The translations under genes and the position numbers were made by a program. DNA of 11,946 nucleotides from an uncultured Oscillospiraceae bacterium (GTDB lineage: Bacteria; Bacillota_A; Clostridia; Oscillospirales; Acutalibacteraceae), in contig CAJUNS010000044.1 in assembly GCA_910587995.1 (NCBI GenBank), positions 1 through 11,946 on the forward strand, written 5' to 3'. A model generated the notes under the pieces. It ran no database searches. It was not told where the DNA came from and worked only from the letters and a program-made list of their open reading frames with translations. The stretch's first letter is position 1. Every line of letters begins with the position of its first letter. Positions 1-7,311 of this stretch are shown here, in pieces.

Positions 1-1
1 C

Positions 2-1360
2 TACGCCAACATCACCGAGGGCAACGCCCTGCGGCTGGATTGGGAAAGCGTGGTGTCAAAGCATAAGCTGAACTACATCATGGGCAATCCGCCGTTTGTG
101 GGTGCATCTATGATGGCGAAGACACAAAAAGACGAAGCAGTGGCTGTGTTCGGTAAGGGTAAGCGTGTCAACAGCATTGACTATGTCGGAGCATGGTATC
201 ACAAAGCGGCCGCGTTGATGCAGGGAACTAATGCCTGCGCCGCTTTTGTCTCTACTAACAGCATTACGCAGGGAGAACAGGTTGCACCACTCTGGGATAA
301 ACTGCTGAACCAATATCACGTTCATATTGATTTTGCACACCGTACATTCAAATGGAACAGTGAAGCGAAAGAAAAAGCCGCTGTTCATTGCGTGATTATC
401 GGCTTTAGCGTTGCAGAAAATACCCAGGCCAAATACATCTATACCAATGGTGTAGCATCGCAACCGGCAAAGAATATCAATCCCTATTTGATTGACGCAC
501 CAGATGTGCTAATCACAACTCGAAGTATCCCCATTTGTACAGTCCCCCGTATTTCGTATGGGAATAAGCCGTCGGATGGCGGTAATCTGATTCTGTCTCA
601 AGATGAAAGAGATTCCTTGATTTCCAAGGACAAAAGCTTAGCTCCATATATTCGCCGTTATATTGCATCTAAGGATTTCATCAATAATGATGAAACCCGC
701 TATTGCCTTTGGCTTAAAGGGGTATCCCCTGCGCTGTATCGCAAGAATGCAGAAGTAATGCGTCATTTGGAGGCGGTCAAACAGATGCGCCTTGCGAGTT
801 CAGCTGCACCTACACGCGCATTAGCGGACAAGCCCTACCTATTCTTTTCCACACCGCAAACGGACAGTAATTATTTGTGCATCCCGGAAGTTTCGTCTGA
901 ACGACGGCGATATGTTCCGATTGGCTTTATGGATAAAAGTGTAATTGCAAGCAATCTTGTTTCAATCGTCCCAGACGCTACGATGTACCATTTTGGCGTG
1001 TTAACATCTAATGTTCATATGTCTTGGATGAGAACCGTTTGTGGAAGATTGAAAAGTGATTACCGTTATTCGGGTGCGATTGTTTACAATACATTCCCCT
1101 GGCCTGCTCCCACCGATACCCAAAAATCCAAAATCGAGCAGACCGCTCAGGCGATTTTGGACACCCGGGCCCTGTACCCGGATTGTAGCCTTGCCGATCT
1201 CTACGATGAAACCACCATGCCGCCAGAGCTGCGCCGTGCCCACCAGCAGAACGACCGGGCCGTCATGCAGGCGTATGGGTTCGATGTAGCCACCACCACC
1301 GAGACGAGCTGTGTGGCGGAGCTGATGAGGATGTATCAGAAATTGACGGAAAAGGAGTAA
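2..1360 (+). CDS. MmeI-like (type IIL) DNA methyltransferase / R-M enzyme, 5' end outside window
   Basis: This is the C-terminal part of an adenine-specific DNA methyltransferase of the MmeI-like class, large single-chain enzymes that carry methylase and target-recognition domains and often a nuclease as well. The frame is open from base 2, so the N-terminal part lies off the left edge; a GTG at 50 is internal. Motif IV NPPF, the catalytic motif of amino-methylases, is at 86-97. It is followed by family-typical stretches such as SIDYVGAWY, FVSTNSITQGEQ, FAHRTFKW, and YGNKPSDGGNLILS. The motif NTFPWP at 1088-1105 marks the end of the target-recognition region, and a short helical C-terminal domain follows. 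Bases ~110-1090 are AT-richer than both flanks, which suggests an exchanged recognition domain. Whether a nuclease domain is present cannot be told from this fragment. The stop lies just before the next gene, whose ribosome-binding site AAAGGAG (1351-1357) sits inside this one. Confidence 0.88.
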   Translation, partial: YANITEGNALRLDWESVVSKHKLNYIMGNPPFVGASMMAKTQKDEAVAVFGKGKRVNSIDYVGAWYHKAAALMQGTNACAAFVSTNSITQGEQVAPLWDKLLNQYHVHIDFAHRTFKWNSEAKEKAAVHCVIIGFSVAENTQAKYIYTNGVASQPAKNINPYLIDAPDVLITTRSIPICTVPRISYGNKPSDGGNLILSQDERDSLISKDKSLAPYIRRYIASKDFINNDETRYCLWLKGVSPALYRKNAEVMRHLEAVKQMRLASSAAPTRALADKPYLFFSTPQTDSNYLCIPEVSSERRRYVPIGFMDKSVIASNLVSIVPDATMYHFGVLTSNVHMSWMRTVCGRLKSDYRYSGAIVYNTFPWPAPTDTQKSKIEQTAQAILDTRALYPDCSLADLYDETTMPPELRRAHQQNDRAVMQAYGFDVATTTETSCVAELMRMYQKLTEKE

Positions 1361-1361
1361 T

Positions 1362-1868
1362 ATGGAAAACGATTTTATCATGGATATTTTGAATAATACT
1401 CTCCAAGAGCTGCTGGATAAATTTAGAACTGATGGCCTATCTGATTCAGAAATTATAGACAAATTTTCAGAACAGAAAATTGAAAACGCACTTTCAAAAG
1501 CAACTGAGGCAATATCCTCCGGCACTGTGAATACTTTGGAAAACACTATGCACAAACGAGTTTTAGAAGAACGATCTAATACAGCGCAATTTATGGCCCA
1601 CAACAACCAGATATGGGGAAACGCTTTTGTTGCATCAGAAGCAATGTATATAATTGCGCTTGAAGCAGGAAACGATGTAAATGCCTATGCTTTAACTTTG
1701 GAAAAAGAACAATACAAGGATATAATGTATCGTTACTGCGTGTTGGGAGGACTTTATGGGCGTGCTTGTCAGCAGTACCTTGAAATCATTCATTTGGTCA
1801 AAGGTGGATTTGCTGATGGCGCGTATGCCAGGTGGCGTTCTTTATTTGAGTTTACTACATTTTTTTGA
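1362..1868 (+). CDS. DUF5677-like protein, apparently truncated at the C-terminus
   Basis: A 168-residue protein of unknown function, starting at ATG 1362 behind AAAGGAG, one base after the methylase stop, so the two are almost certainly co-transcribed. The first ~85 residues are polar and helical. The end, HLVKGGFADGAYARWRSLFE, closely resembles the recurring GfadGAyARWRtLhE signature that I associate with DUF5677 proteins, where it lies in the middle of a protein of roughly 250-300 residues. Here the frame stops about eight residues later, after a run of seven T (1860-1866). Neither other forward frame continues with recognisable family sequence, so loss of the second half by a recombination junction is likelier than a simple frameshift. 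Base composition is much AT-richer than the sugar locus to the right, which suggests acquired DNA. It is probably an accessory gene of the methylase locus, intact or decayed. The family assignment is from memory of the motif. Confidence 0.62.
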   Translation: MENDFIMDILNNTLQELLDKFRTDGLSDSEIIDKFSEQKIENALSKATEAISSGTVNTLENTMHKRVLEERSNTAQFMAHNNQIWGNAFVASEAMYIIALEAGNDVNAYALTLEKEQYKDIMYRYCVLGGLYGRACQQYLEIIHLVKGGFADGAYARWRSLFEFTTFF

Positions 1869-1970
1869 AACCATCGTTACGGAACCTCATTATTGGAGGC
1901 TCCTTCTTCTTTTTCCCATTTCTCCATTATTGGTAAGCCCCTCCCCGGCGTTGTAAGTATCGCCTACTCC

Positions 1971-2008
1971 AAAAAGAGCCCCAGCGCTGGAAGGCGCCGG
2001 GGCTTTTT
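1971..2008. terminator. Bidirectional intrinsic terminator between convergent units
   Basis: The stem pairs AGCCCC (1977-1982) with GGGGCT (1999-2004) and GCGC (1984-1987) with GCGC (1994-1997) around a six-base loop. A T-run follows on the plus strand (2004-2008) and an A-run precedes it (1971-1975), giving U-runs in both transcripts. In the minus-strand RNA the one internal mismatch becomes a G-U pair, making 11 continuous pairs, so the structure suits the sugar operon best. The rest of 1869-2123 holds no gene I can support. Confidence 0.85.
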
Positions 2009-2123
2009 CCGATTATTTCATTGGGCAGATACATCGGCTTCCGCCTATACACCTACAACCTTGCTTCTGCCCGCGCTTGCGGGGGATTTTACAGAGCTGC
2101 GGTCCGCATGGGAAAAGGCCGCG

Positions 2124-3149
2124 TTATTTCATCACCATCTCCCCATCCTCCGGCAGCTTCACCGGCGTTGGGGCAGGGCTCTCCAGATACCAATAGGCCA
2201 CCGTAGTATAATCGTCGTACCGCGGGCCGGTCCAGCCTAAGTTGTCCAGGACCATGCGGAAATCGCTGTCAAAATAGACGGGATCCTTCACGTGCCAGCG
2301 GTACAGCAGGAACCGTTTTTGATGGTTGTAGGTGTCGCTGGTGTCGCCCAAAATGGCATACAGCCCCGTATAGAGGCCCGAGAAGGTCTGATAGCGGTGC
2401 TGGTACACATCGTTGCCAAAGGCGTAAGCGCCGCCGAAGTAGTCCTCGGTTCCCGTGTAGTTCATAGTGGGATAGCGGTCGCCATCAAGATACATTTTCG
2501 CCTCGCCTTCCACCCAGCAGGTGTTGTGGCCGTTCATACCGGCGGCCAGGCTCAGGCCCACAAAGCAGCCTTTGCCTTTGATTCCGTCAATCACGGTATA
2601 GCTTCTGCCCTTTTGCACCGGGTGTTCCTGGCGGTATGCGGCGTGAAAATAGCCGCTGTTTTCGGGGATCGCGCCGTGCCAGCCGGAAATCATGTAAAAG
2701 AGGGTCTGGGCCTGCGCGCCGCGATTCTCCATGGTGATCTTACAGCTTTTGTGAAACGGCATCTCCCAGTAACAGTTGTACCCGCGCCCCGGCGCTACCA
2801 GCACCATGGCGGAGTTCAGCACCGGGTAATTGCCATCCCGGTCCGCAAAGTTCTCATCGTAGGCGCAGCCGAAAAACGCCGAAACCGGCGCTTCCACCGA
2901 GGGTTCCTCCAGGCCATCCCAGTAGGCGCGCAGGATAAAGGAGTGGCCAATGTAGCCGGTAAACCACATATGGGTTATCATGCCGGGTCCCTGGGTTTCG
3001 CAGAGCGTGACGGTTTCCCCAGGCTGAATGTCGATACAAGGCCGCAGCTTCTCGCAGTCTCCGCCCCGTGTGCCGCCGCCTTTGGAACCGCTGGGGTTTT
3101 CCGCGGAAAACCCGAAGCTTTGCCGGTCTCTCATTTCGTAGAGCTTCAT
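2124..3149 (-). CDS. GH172 (DUF2961) glycoside hydrolase
   Basis: A 341-residue enzyme of the DUF2961 family, now CAZy family GH172. Characterised members act on alpha-D-fructofuranosides (difructose dianhydride I synthase/hydrolase of Bifidobacterium dentium) or on D-arabinofuranosides of arabinan. The fold is a double jelly-roll. The N-terminus has the typical SFGFSAENPSGSKGGG (residues 11-26) and GPGMITHMWFT (54-64). The two expected catalytic acids are visible: E214 in WVEGEAK and E235 in TGTEDYFGGA. They are 21 residues apart, the same spacing I recall for E270/E291 in the Bifidobacterium enzyme. There is no signal peptide, so it acts in the cytoplasm on imported material. The start at 3149 has a GGGGGA site six bases upstream and lies 26 bases after the phosphorylase stop, as the last gene of the operon. 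Length is at the short end for the family. The exact substrate cannot be read from sequence. Confidence 0.85.
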   Translation of the reverse strand: MKLYEMRDRQSFGFSAENPSGSKGGGTRGGDCEKLRPCIDIQPGETVTLCETQGPGMITHMWFTGYIGHSFILRAYWDGLEEPSVEAPVSAFFGCAYDENFADRDGNYPVLNSAMVLVAPGRGYNCYWEMPFHKSCKITMENRGAQAQTLFYMISGWHGAIPENSGYFHAAYRQEHPVQKGRSYTVIDGIKGKGCFVGLSLAAGMNGHNTCWVEGEAKMYLDGDRYPTMNYTGTEDYFGGAYAFGNDVYQHRYQTFSGLYTGLYAILGDTSDTYNHQKRFLLYRWHVKDPVYFDSDFRMVLDNLGWTGPRYDDYTTVAYWYLESPAPTPVKLPEDGEMVMK

Positions 3150-3175
3150 CTTTCATCCCCCTTTTCATTCTGTTT

Positions 3176-4729
3176 TTATTCTTGCGCGGTTCTTCCGTTT
3201 TGCCGCATAAATACCGATTCCTGCCCTGCCCGCCAAAGACTGATCTCAAAGGAAGCGTCCTGTAGGTCGGCCTTTAGAGAGGCCCTTTCCTCATCCGTCC
3301 GCCAATCCATCCGCAGCTGGCTGCCTTGGGCTGTAACGGTGATTTCCGCTTCTGGGGTGAACGCCGGAGAGGATGCCCGCAGCTTGAGCAGCCGCAGCTG
3401 GCGCTGTACCACGTCCCGCTCCAGCGCCAAGACAATCTCCTGGGCGGAAAGGTTTGTCCGGTTTATCTCCTTGTGCCCTCCGGCCCCTGCCCGCGCCATG
3501 GCCTCATAGTCGTTTTTCCCGGCAAACAGGTCTAAGTACCACACCTGCGGCTTACCCGGCATAAACAGCTGGATAGCGCGGGCCAGGAGCATCTTCCTGC
3601 CGTCCTCCCCCAGGGCGCTGTAGTAGGTAGCGTTTACCTGATAATAGATGTTCTTTGCTCCGTGCAGGTCCTTGACATAGCCGCCCCGCTTTACCAGGAC
3701 GTCAATCAGGCTCCTAATGCGTTCCTCGGGCAGCAGTCCCTGCAGGTCCAGCACCGGGATGCCATCGTGGCAGCCCAGCATGTTCACGGTCCGCATGCCG
3801 CTCGTGATGATCTCGTTGGCCCACCTGGCTAAATCACAGCCGCTTTTCTGCTCAAAGGCGTCCAGCAGCAGCCCGGGCAGGAAAAAGTCGTAGACCATAT
3901 AGCCTTTTTCCGCGATGGTCCGGTAGGTCCCCTCCTGGTAGCTGGCGTGGATTTCGGGAAGCAGCGCCACACCGTGTGGCTTTGCCATTTCCGCCAGCTG
4001 GCTGAGAAAATCCCAGGTTCCCGGCTCGTTTAAAAAGTTCCGGGCTCCCACTTCCTTGGGGGCGTAGGCAAAGGCGTCCAGCCGGACAATTTTAGCCCCA
4101 TAGCCCGCCAGTCTTGACAAAGTCCGCCGGTAAAACTCCTGAACCAAGGGCGAGCGGATGTTTAAATCCATTTGACCCAGATAGTGCTTTTTGCCCTGCT
4201 CATCCTCCTCTACCTGCTGGTAGAAGGTGTTCCAATAGGGTTTCCGGCTGCCGTTGGCAAACTCCACCACCAGCACCGGCAGTCCGGGTTTGCGGAAAAA
4301 CATATCCTTCATATATTCGGGAGCGGGCGTCAAAACCCCGTCGGGGCCAAGCTCTCCGCAGCCTGCCCAGAACTGATTCCAGTCGATGAAAAAGTCTTTA
4401 TATTCCGAGGCTTCCCCTTTTTCCAACAAATCCTGAAACTGCGGGGACTGAACGGACAGATGGTTTAAAATAAAGTCCAGCTTCAAATCCATCCCCAAAT
4501 TCTCCAGGGCGCGCAAATCCTCTTCCGCTGCTAGGTCCTCGTTGAGGCCGTAATCCACAATCGAGAACCCGCGGTCCAGGTCGGAGTGGAACAAGCTGGG
4601 AAGAATGTAAAACGAGGAGAAAGCGCCCCGCGCCTGGGGATGCATTAAAAATTGCAGAGCCCCCTTGAGGCTGCCTCCCATGCTGTCTGGATAAGCGTTC
4701 AGCATGGGGCCATATTGATGGTTATTCAT
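3176..4729 (-). CDS. GH13 subfamily 18 glucoside phosphorylase (sucrose or sucrose-6-phosphate phosphorylase-like)
   Basis: A 517-residue (alpha/beta)8-barrel enzyme that cleaves an alpha-glucoside with inorganic phosphate, giving alpha-glucose 1-phosphate and a free acceptor. GH13_18 motifs are in order: DFILNH (85-90), nucleophile D218 in VRLDAFAY, acid/base E259 in LLPEIH, transition-state stabiliser D322 in CHDGIPVLD, then IYYQVNATYYSALG (361-374). The acceptor-site loop GGHKEINRTN (417-426) differs from the GRDINRHYY I recall for classical sucrose phosphorylases. It is closer to what I recall in sucrose 6F-phosphate phosphorylase-type members, so sucrose, sucrose 6-phosphate, glucosylglycerol or glucosylglycerate are all possible substrates. 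ATG 4729 is chosen because it overlaps the kinase stop as ATGA and has an AGGGGGGAAGG site just upstream. An in-frame codon at 4768 would add 13 charged residues with no family match. There is no signal peptide, so it is cytoplasmic. It is followed 26 bases later by the GH172 gene. Confidence 0.9.
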   Translation of the reverse strand: MNNHQYGPMLNAYPDSMGGSLKGALQFLMHPQARGAFSSFYILPSLFHSDLDRGFSIVDYGLNEDLAAEEDLRALENLGMDLKLDFILNHLSVQSPQFQDLLEKGEASEYKDFFIDWNQFWAGCGELGPDGVLTPAPEYMKDMFFRKPGLPVLVVEFANGSRKPYWNTFYQQVEEDEQGKKHYLGQMDLNIRSPLVQEFYRRTLSRLAGYGAKIVRLDAFAYAPKEVGARNFLNEPGTWDFLSQLAEMAKPHGVALLPEIHASYQEGTYRTIAEKGYMVYDFFLPGLLLDAFEQKSGCDLARWANEIITSGMRTVNMLGCHDGIPVLDLQGLLPEERIRSLIDVLVKRGGYVKDLHGAKNIYYQVNATYYSALGEDGRKMLLARAIQLFMPGKPQVWYLDLFAGKNDYEAMARAGAGGHKEINRTNLSAQEIVLALERDVVQRQLRLLKLRASSPAFTPEAEITVTAQGSQLRMDWRTDEERASLKADLQDASFEISLWRAGQESVFMRQNGRTAQE

Positions 4730-5688
4730 CCTTCCCCCCTCTGCCCGGCCTCTATCCGGGCCCTGCACGCCTCATAGGAGAGTATCTCCGCCCCTTTTGA
4801 CACGATAATCTTGGCCGCCTGCGCCCGGGCCTCCAGCTTGGCCTGTTCCAGCTCAATCACCATGGTGATAAAGGCTGTGTCCGCGTTGGCGTCCCTTCCC
4901 CTGGCCAGCCGGTATTCCCGGGTTTCGGCCGGGGTGTTGTACAGGAAAATGGGGATGTCCACCCCCGCGAACAGGCCGCTGTTGCCATGGGTCCACTCCA
5001 AAACCAAAACGGAAATCCCGGAGAAATCTTTTTCCTCGTACCACAGGGCTGTGTCCTCTCTGCCCATGCGCTTGAGCCAGATTTTCTCCCGGCTTGCCTT
5101 AAACTGTGTCAAGACGCTTTCCAGCTGGTCATACTCCTGTTCCTCCGCTGTGCCCAGGTAGCGGCTCAGCTCTTCCCGGCCGGCTGTCTGATAAGCCTCC
5201 AGCCAGGGGTATGTCCCAGCCTGCCCAGGATCAAAGTCCAAGTCTTCCTCTTGAAGCCGTTTCAGTGTCTGGGCGTTTTCCCCATTGTAGCACCCGGCGG
5301 CAAGCATTCCCCGCACTCCTGCCAAGCGGAAGATTCTGGCGCGCTCCGCGTCGTTCCGCTCCGGGATCCGCTTGGGGTAGTTATCTCCGGACAGCGTATA
5401 GGCTGGTACGCCCAACTGGTTCAAATAATATGTTACCAGCGCGGCCACGCAGGTTTTTCCCGTTCCGCTTCCGCCGCTTACCGAGACGACAGCCTTTCCG
5501 TTTTGGCTCAGGGCTTCCTTCAGCATGGGCAGCAGAACCTGAAAAGCCGCCTGGGCCTTTGCCATGGACTGCGGCCCGATCCACACGCCGTCTCCGGGCA
5601 TATCTCCTTGTGGAATATCCTCGGGCACATGAGGGGGCTCCCAATTTTTGCAGGCTTCTTCCAGCTTTTGCAAAATATCTTTTAACAT
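4726..5688 (-). CDS. P-loop kinase of the uridine kinase/phosphoribulokinase type, substrate unknown
   Basis: A 320-residue protein with Walker A GGSGTGKT at residues 72-79, followed after strand 2 by SGDNYPKRIPERND (100-113), in the position of the substrate-binding LDDFY segment of uridine kinases. A hydrophobic strand VLVLEWTHGNSG (227-238) matches the EG/H catalytic strand of that superfamily, and an arginine-rich lid lies around YRLARGRD (259-266). Such enzymes move the ATP gamma-phosphate to a small hydroxyl compound (nucleoside, ribulose 5-phosphate, glycerate, pantothenate). Close relatives are sometimes labelled adenylylsulfate kinase; I see nothing supporting sulfate activation here. 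ATG 5688 is preferred over an in-frame TTG at 5694, because AAGGAG then sits eight bases upstream instead of two. The gene overlaps the phosphorylase start by ATGA, so the two are translationally coupled. The likely role is phosphorylating the acceptor that the phosphorylase releases; that is inference. Confidence 0.75.
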   Translation of the reverse strand: MLKDILQKLEEACKNWEPPHVPEDIPQGDMPGDGVWIGPQSMAKAQAAFQVLLPMLKEALSQNGKAVVSVSGGSGTGKTCVAALVTYYLNQLGVPAYTLSGDNYPKRIPERNDAERARIFRLAGVRGMLAAGCYNGENAQTLKRLQEEDLDFDPGQAGTYPWLEAYQTAGREELSRYLGTAEEQEYDQLESVLTQFKASREKIWLKRMGREDTALWYEEKDFSGISVLVLEWTHGNSGLFAGVDIPIFLYNTPAETREYRLARGRDANADTAFITMVIELEQAKLEARAQAAKIIVSKGAEILSYEACRARIEAGQRGEG

Positions 5689-5723
5689 AAGCAACGCTCC
5701 TTGATCGATTTGCTTTTAGCGTT

Positions 5724-5752
5724 AGTTTACCACATTCCGCCTTATATTGCAA
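5724..5752 (-). promoter_or_regulatory. Candidate sigma-A promoter upstream of the kinase
   Basis: On the minus strand TTGCAA (5752-5747) is followed by 17 bases and then TAAACT (5729-5724), a fair match to the -35/-10 consensus at ideal spacing. Transcription would begin near 5717, leaving a leader of about 29 bases before the kinase ATG with its AAGGAG site. The surrounding ~100-base gap is AT-richer than the flanking genes. A small 5-bp hairpin (5758-5772, CCTGC/GCAGG) lies just upstream. No clear operator is seen. Confidence 0.5.
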
Positions 5753-5789
5753 GGCTGCCTGCCTTTAGCAGGGGTTGCGTTAAACTGCC

Positions 5790-7295
5790 TCAGACTCTCC
5801 TGGCCGCCACGGGCTCTTCCTGCCTGCCCGGCCCAAAGCCGCCTATGGATGCCTCCTGGCTCACCCGGACTTCATCCCCAGTGAATGTAAAATGGAATAA
5901 ATCCTCAAAGCAGGTCTCCACCCAGCGGGCCGCTACGGTAAAGGTATCCGGCTTGCTCCACCAGCCGTGCAGGCACAGCTTGCTGATGGGCGAACCCGGC
6001 TCCTGAACCCGATTCATGCGCCGCAGGCCATCGGCGCCAATCTCCACAGACTTCTCCCCGCCATCCTGGGTGTAACTCAAGGTGCAGCTGTCTGACATAA
6101 ACTGAAAGGAAAATTCTGTGAATCCCCCTGGACCGGCCCAACCACTCATCCAGTTTACGGAATTCTGGTTCCAGGTCAGCTTTCCGCTCTCCACCCGGTA
6201 ACGCCTTCCGGAGACCGCCTCCCGCATGGGGCTGTGGGGCGCAAAACGGGGCGCGGGAAGAGCCAGAGACTCCATACGCCGGTGAAGCCGCTGGCAGGTT
6301 TCCGGGTCCTCGGGCAGGGCTTGGTCTCCAGGTATCTCGTCTAAAAATTCCCATATTACATCCAGGCTGTGCTGCGCCCAGTGCGCTCCGGTGGCGGTCT
6401 CGTTAATGGAAATAATCATGTCCTGATCCGGCGCCACAATGGAGAACTGCCCCATGGCCCCATCCGCCCGGTAGACGCCCTTGGGCCTGCACATCCAGAT
6501 CTGGAAGCCATAGCCCACAAAATTGTCTTTGGCCTCCGGGTTGCCCTTGGCCTCTGTAGCCGATTCGTTCTGCAGGCTGGTGGCTTTCTCCACATAGTCC
6601 GCCGCCAAAATCCGCTGCCCGTCCCACATGCCGCCATCCGCGTACAGTTTCATTAAGCGCAGGTTGTCCTCTGTGGTGGTATAAAATCCGCCGCCCCCTA
6701 CCTCGGTTCCATCGGGCATATGCATGTAGCTGACATTTTCGGGGTCAATGCCAATCTTTTCGTAAAGCCGGGGGGTCAGATAATCATGAACGCTCATACC
6801 GGTCAGCTTGCGCACAATGGCGCAGAGCATGGTGGAGCCTACGCTGTTGTACATATACGTGGAGCCCGGCTTGTGGACCACCGGAGTGGCTAAAAAGTCT
6901 CGAATCCACTCTTTGCTGGGGGCGGGCATCTCCTCCATGCCGCAGCCCATGCACAGCACGTCCCGTACGGTGAGGTTCTTTAGGTTCTCGCTGGGGTCCG
7001 CCGGAGATTCCTCCGGAAAAATGTCAATCAGCCGGTCCTCCAGCTTCAAAAGCCCCTCTGTATAGGCAATGCCCACCGCCGTGGCGGAGTAGGTTTTGGA
7101 AAGAGACTGCAGCCCGTGCCGCAGCCCTGGGGCATATGGCGTCCACCAGCCCTCCGCGCACACCTTGCCATGGCGCATAATCATCAGCCCATGGGGCTCG
7201 GTAAAGCCGCTCTCCAGCTTGTCCAGCAGCCGCTCCACAGCCCAGCTGGGAATCCCCACGGACTCTGGGGTTACCCGTTCAAATTCCTTGCGCAT
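5790..7295 (-). CDS. Cytoplasmic serine hydrolase, beta-lactamase class C / S12 family
   Basis: A 501-residue serine hydrolase of the PF00144 family (esterases, amidases, peptidases, class C beta-lactamases). The SxxK nucleophile motif is SLSK at residues 64-67 (S64, K67), in the usual context LRHGLQSLSKTYSA. The second motif is YNS at 149-151, a variant of YxN common in non-lactamase members. The third region, RADGAMGQFSIVAPDQD (276-292), stands in for KTG. Residues ~345-501 form an extra C-terminal part rich in beta strands and aromatics that I do not recognise. There is no signal peptide, so it works in the cytoplasm, which argues against a cell-wall or antibiotic role and for an esterase or amidase acting on imported compounds. 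ATG 7295 is chosen for the GGGAGGGAG site upstream and family-like MRKEFERVTPESVGIP. It follows the esterase stop by 16 bases; upstream in-frame ATG codons lie inside the esterase gene. Confidence 0.85.
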   Translation of the reverse strand: MRKEFERVTPESVGIPSWAVERLLDKLESGFTEPHGLMIMRHGKVCAEGWWTPYAPGLRHGLQSLSKTYSATAVGIAYTEGLLKLEDRLIDIFPEESPADPSENLKNLTVRDVLCMGCGMEEMPAPSKEWIRDFLATPVVHKPGSTYMYNSVGSTMLCAIVRKLTGMSVHDYLTPRLYEKIGIDPENVSYMHMPDGTEVGGGGFYTTTEDNLRLMKLYADGGMWDGQRILAADYVEKATSLQNESATEAKGNPEAKDNFVGYGFQIWMCRPKGVYRADGAMGQFSIVAPDQDMIISINETATGAHWAQHSLDVIWEFLDEIPGDQALPEDPETCQRLHRRMESLALPAPRFAPHSPMREAVSGRRYRVESGKLTWNQNSVNWMSGWAGPGGFTEFSFQFMSDSCTLSYTQDGGEKSVEIGADGLRRMNRVQEPGSPISKLCLHGWWSKPDTFTVAARWVETCFEDLFHFTFTGDEVRVSQEASIGGFGPGRQEEPVAARRV

Positions 7296-7311
7296 GCTTG
7301 CTCCCTCCCTA

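Noticed and set aside
1877..1927. Tiny minus-strand frame of 17 codons with a purine-rich upstream stretch
   Set aside because: It is too short and lies downstream of the operon terminator; no evidence of coding.
1859..1960. Simple frameshift in the seven-T run as the cause of the short DUF5677-like protein
   Set aside because: Shifting the frame gives about 30 further codons rich in Leu/Pro/Ser that do not look like the family's next helices, so a sequence junction fits better.
2070..2083. Small hairpin CCCGC/GCGGG after the GH172 stop as a terminator
   Set aside because: It has only five pairs and no U-run on the operon strand; the stem-loop at 1971-2008 is much better.
2292..3509. Open plus-strand frame of about 400 codons opposite GH172 and the phosphorylase
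   Set aside because: It spans two real minus-strand genes with intact catalytic motifs; its own translation resembles nothing and is shadow sequence.
5790..7295. Antibiotic-resistance beta-lactamase
   Set aside because: There is no signal peptide, no KTG and a YNS variant of motif two, and it lies within a sugar operon; an esterase-like role is more likely.
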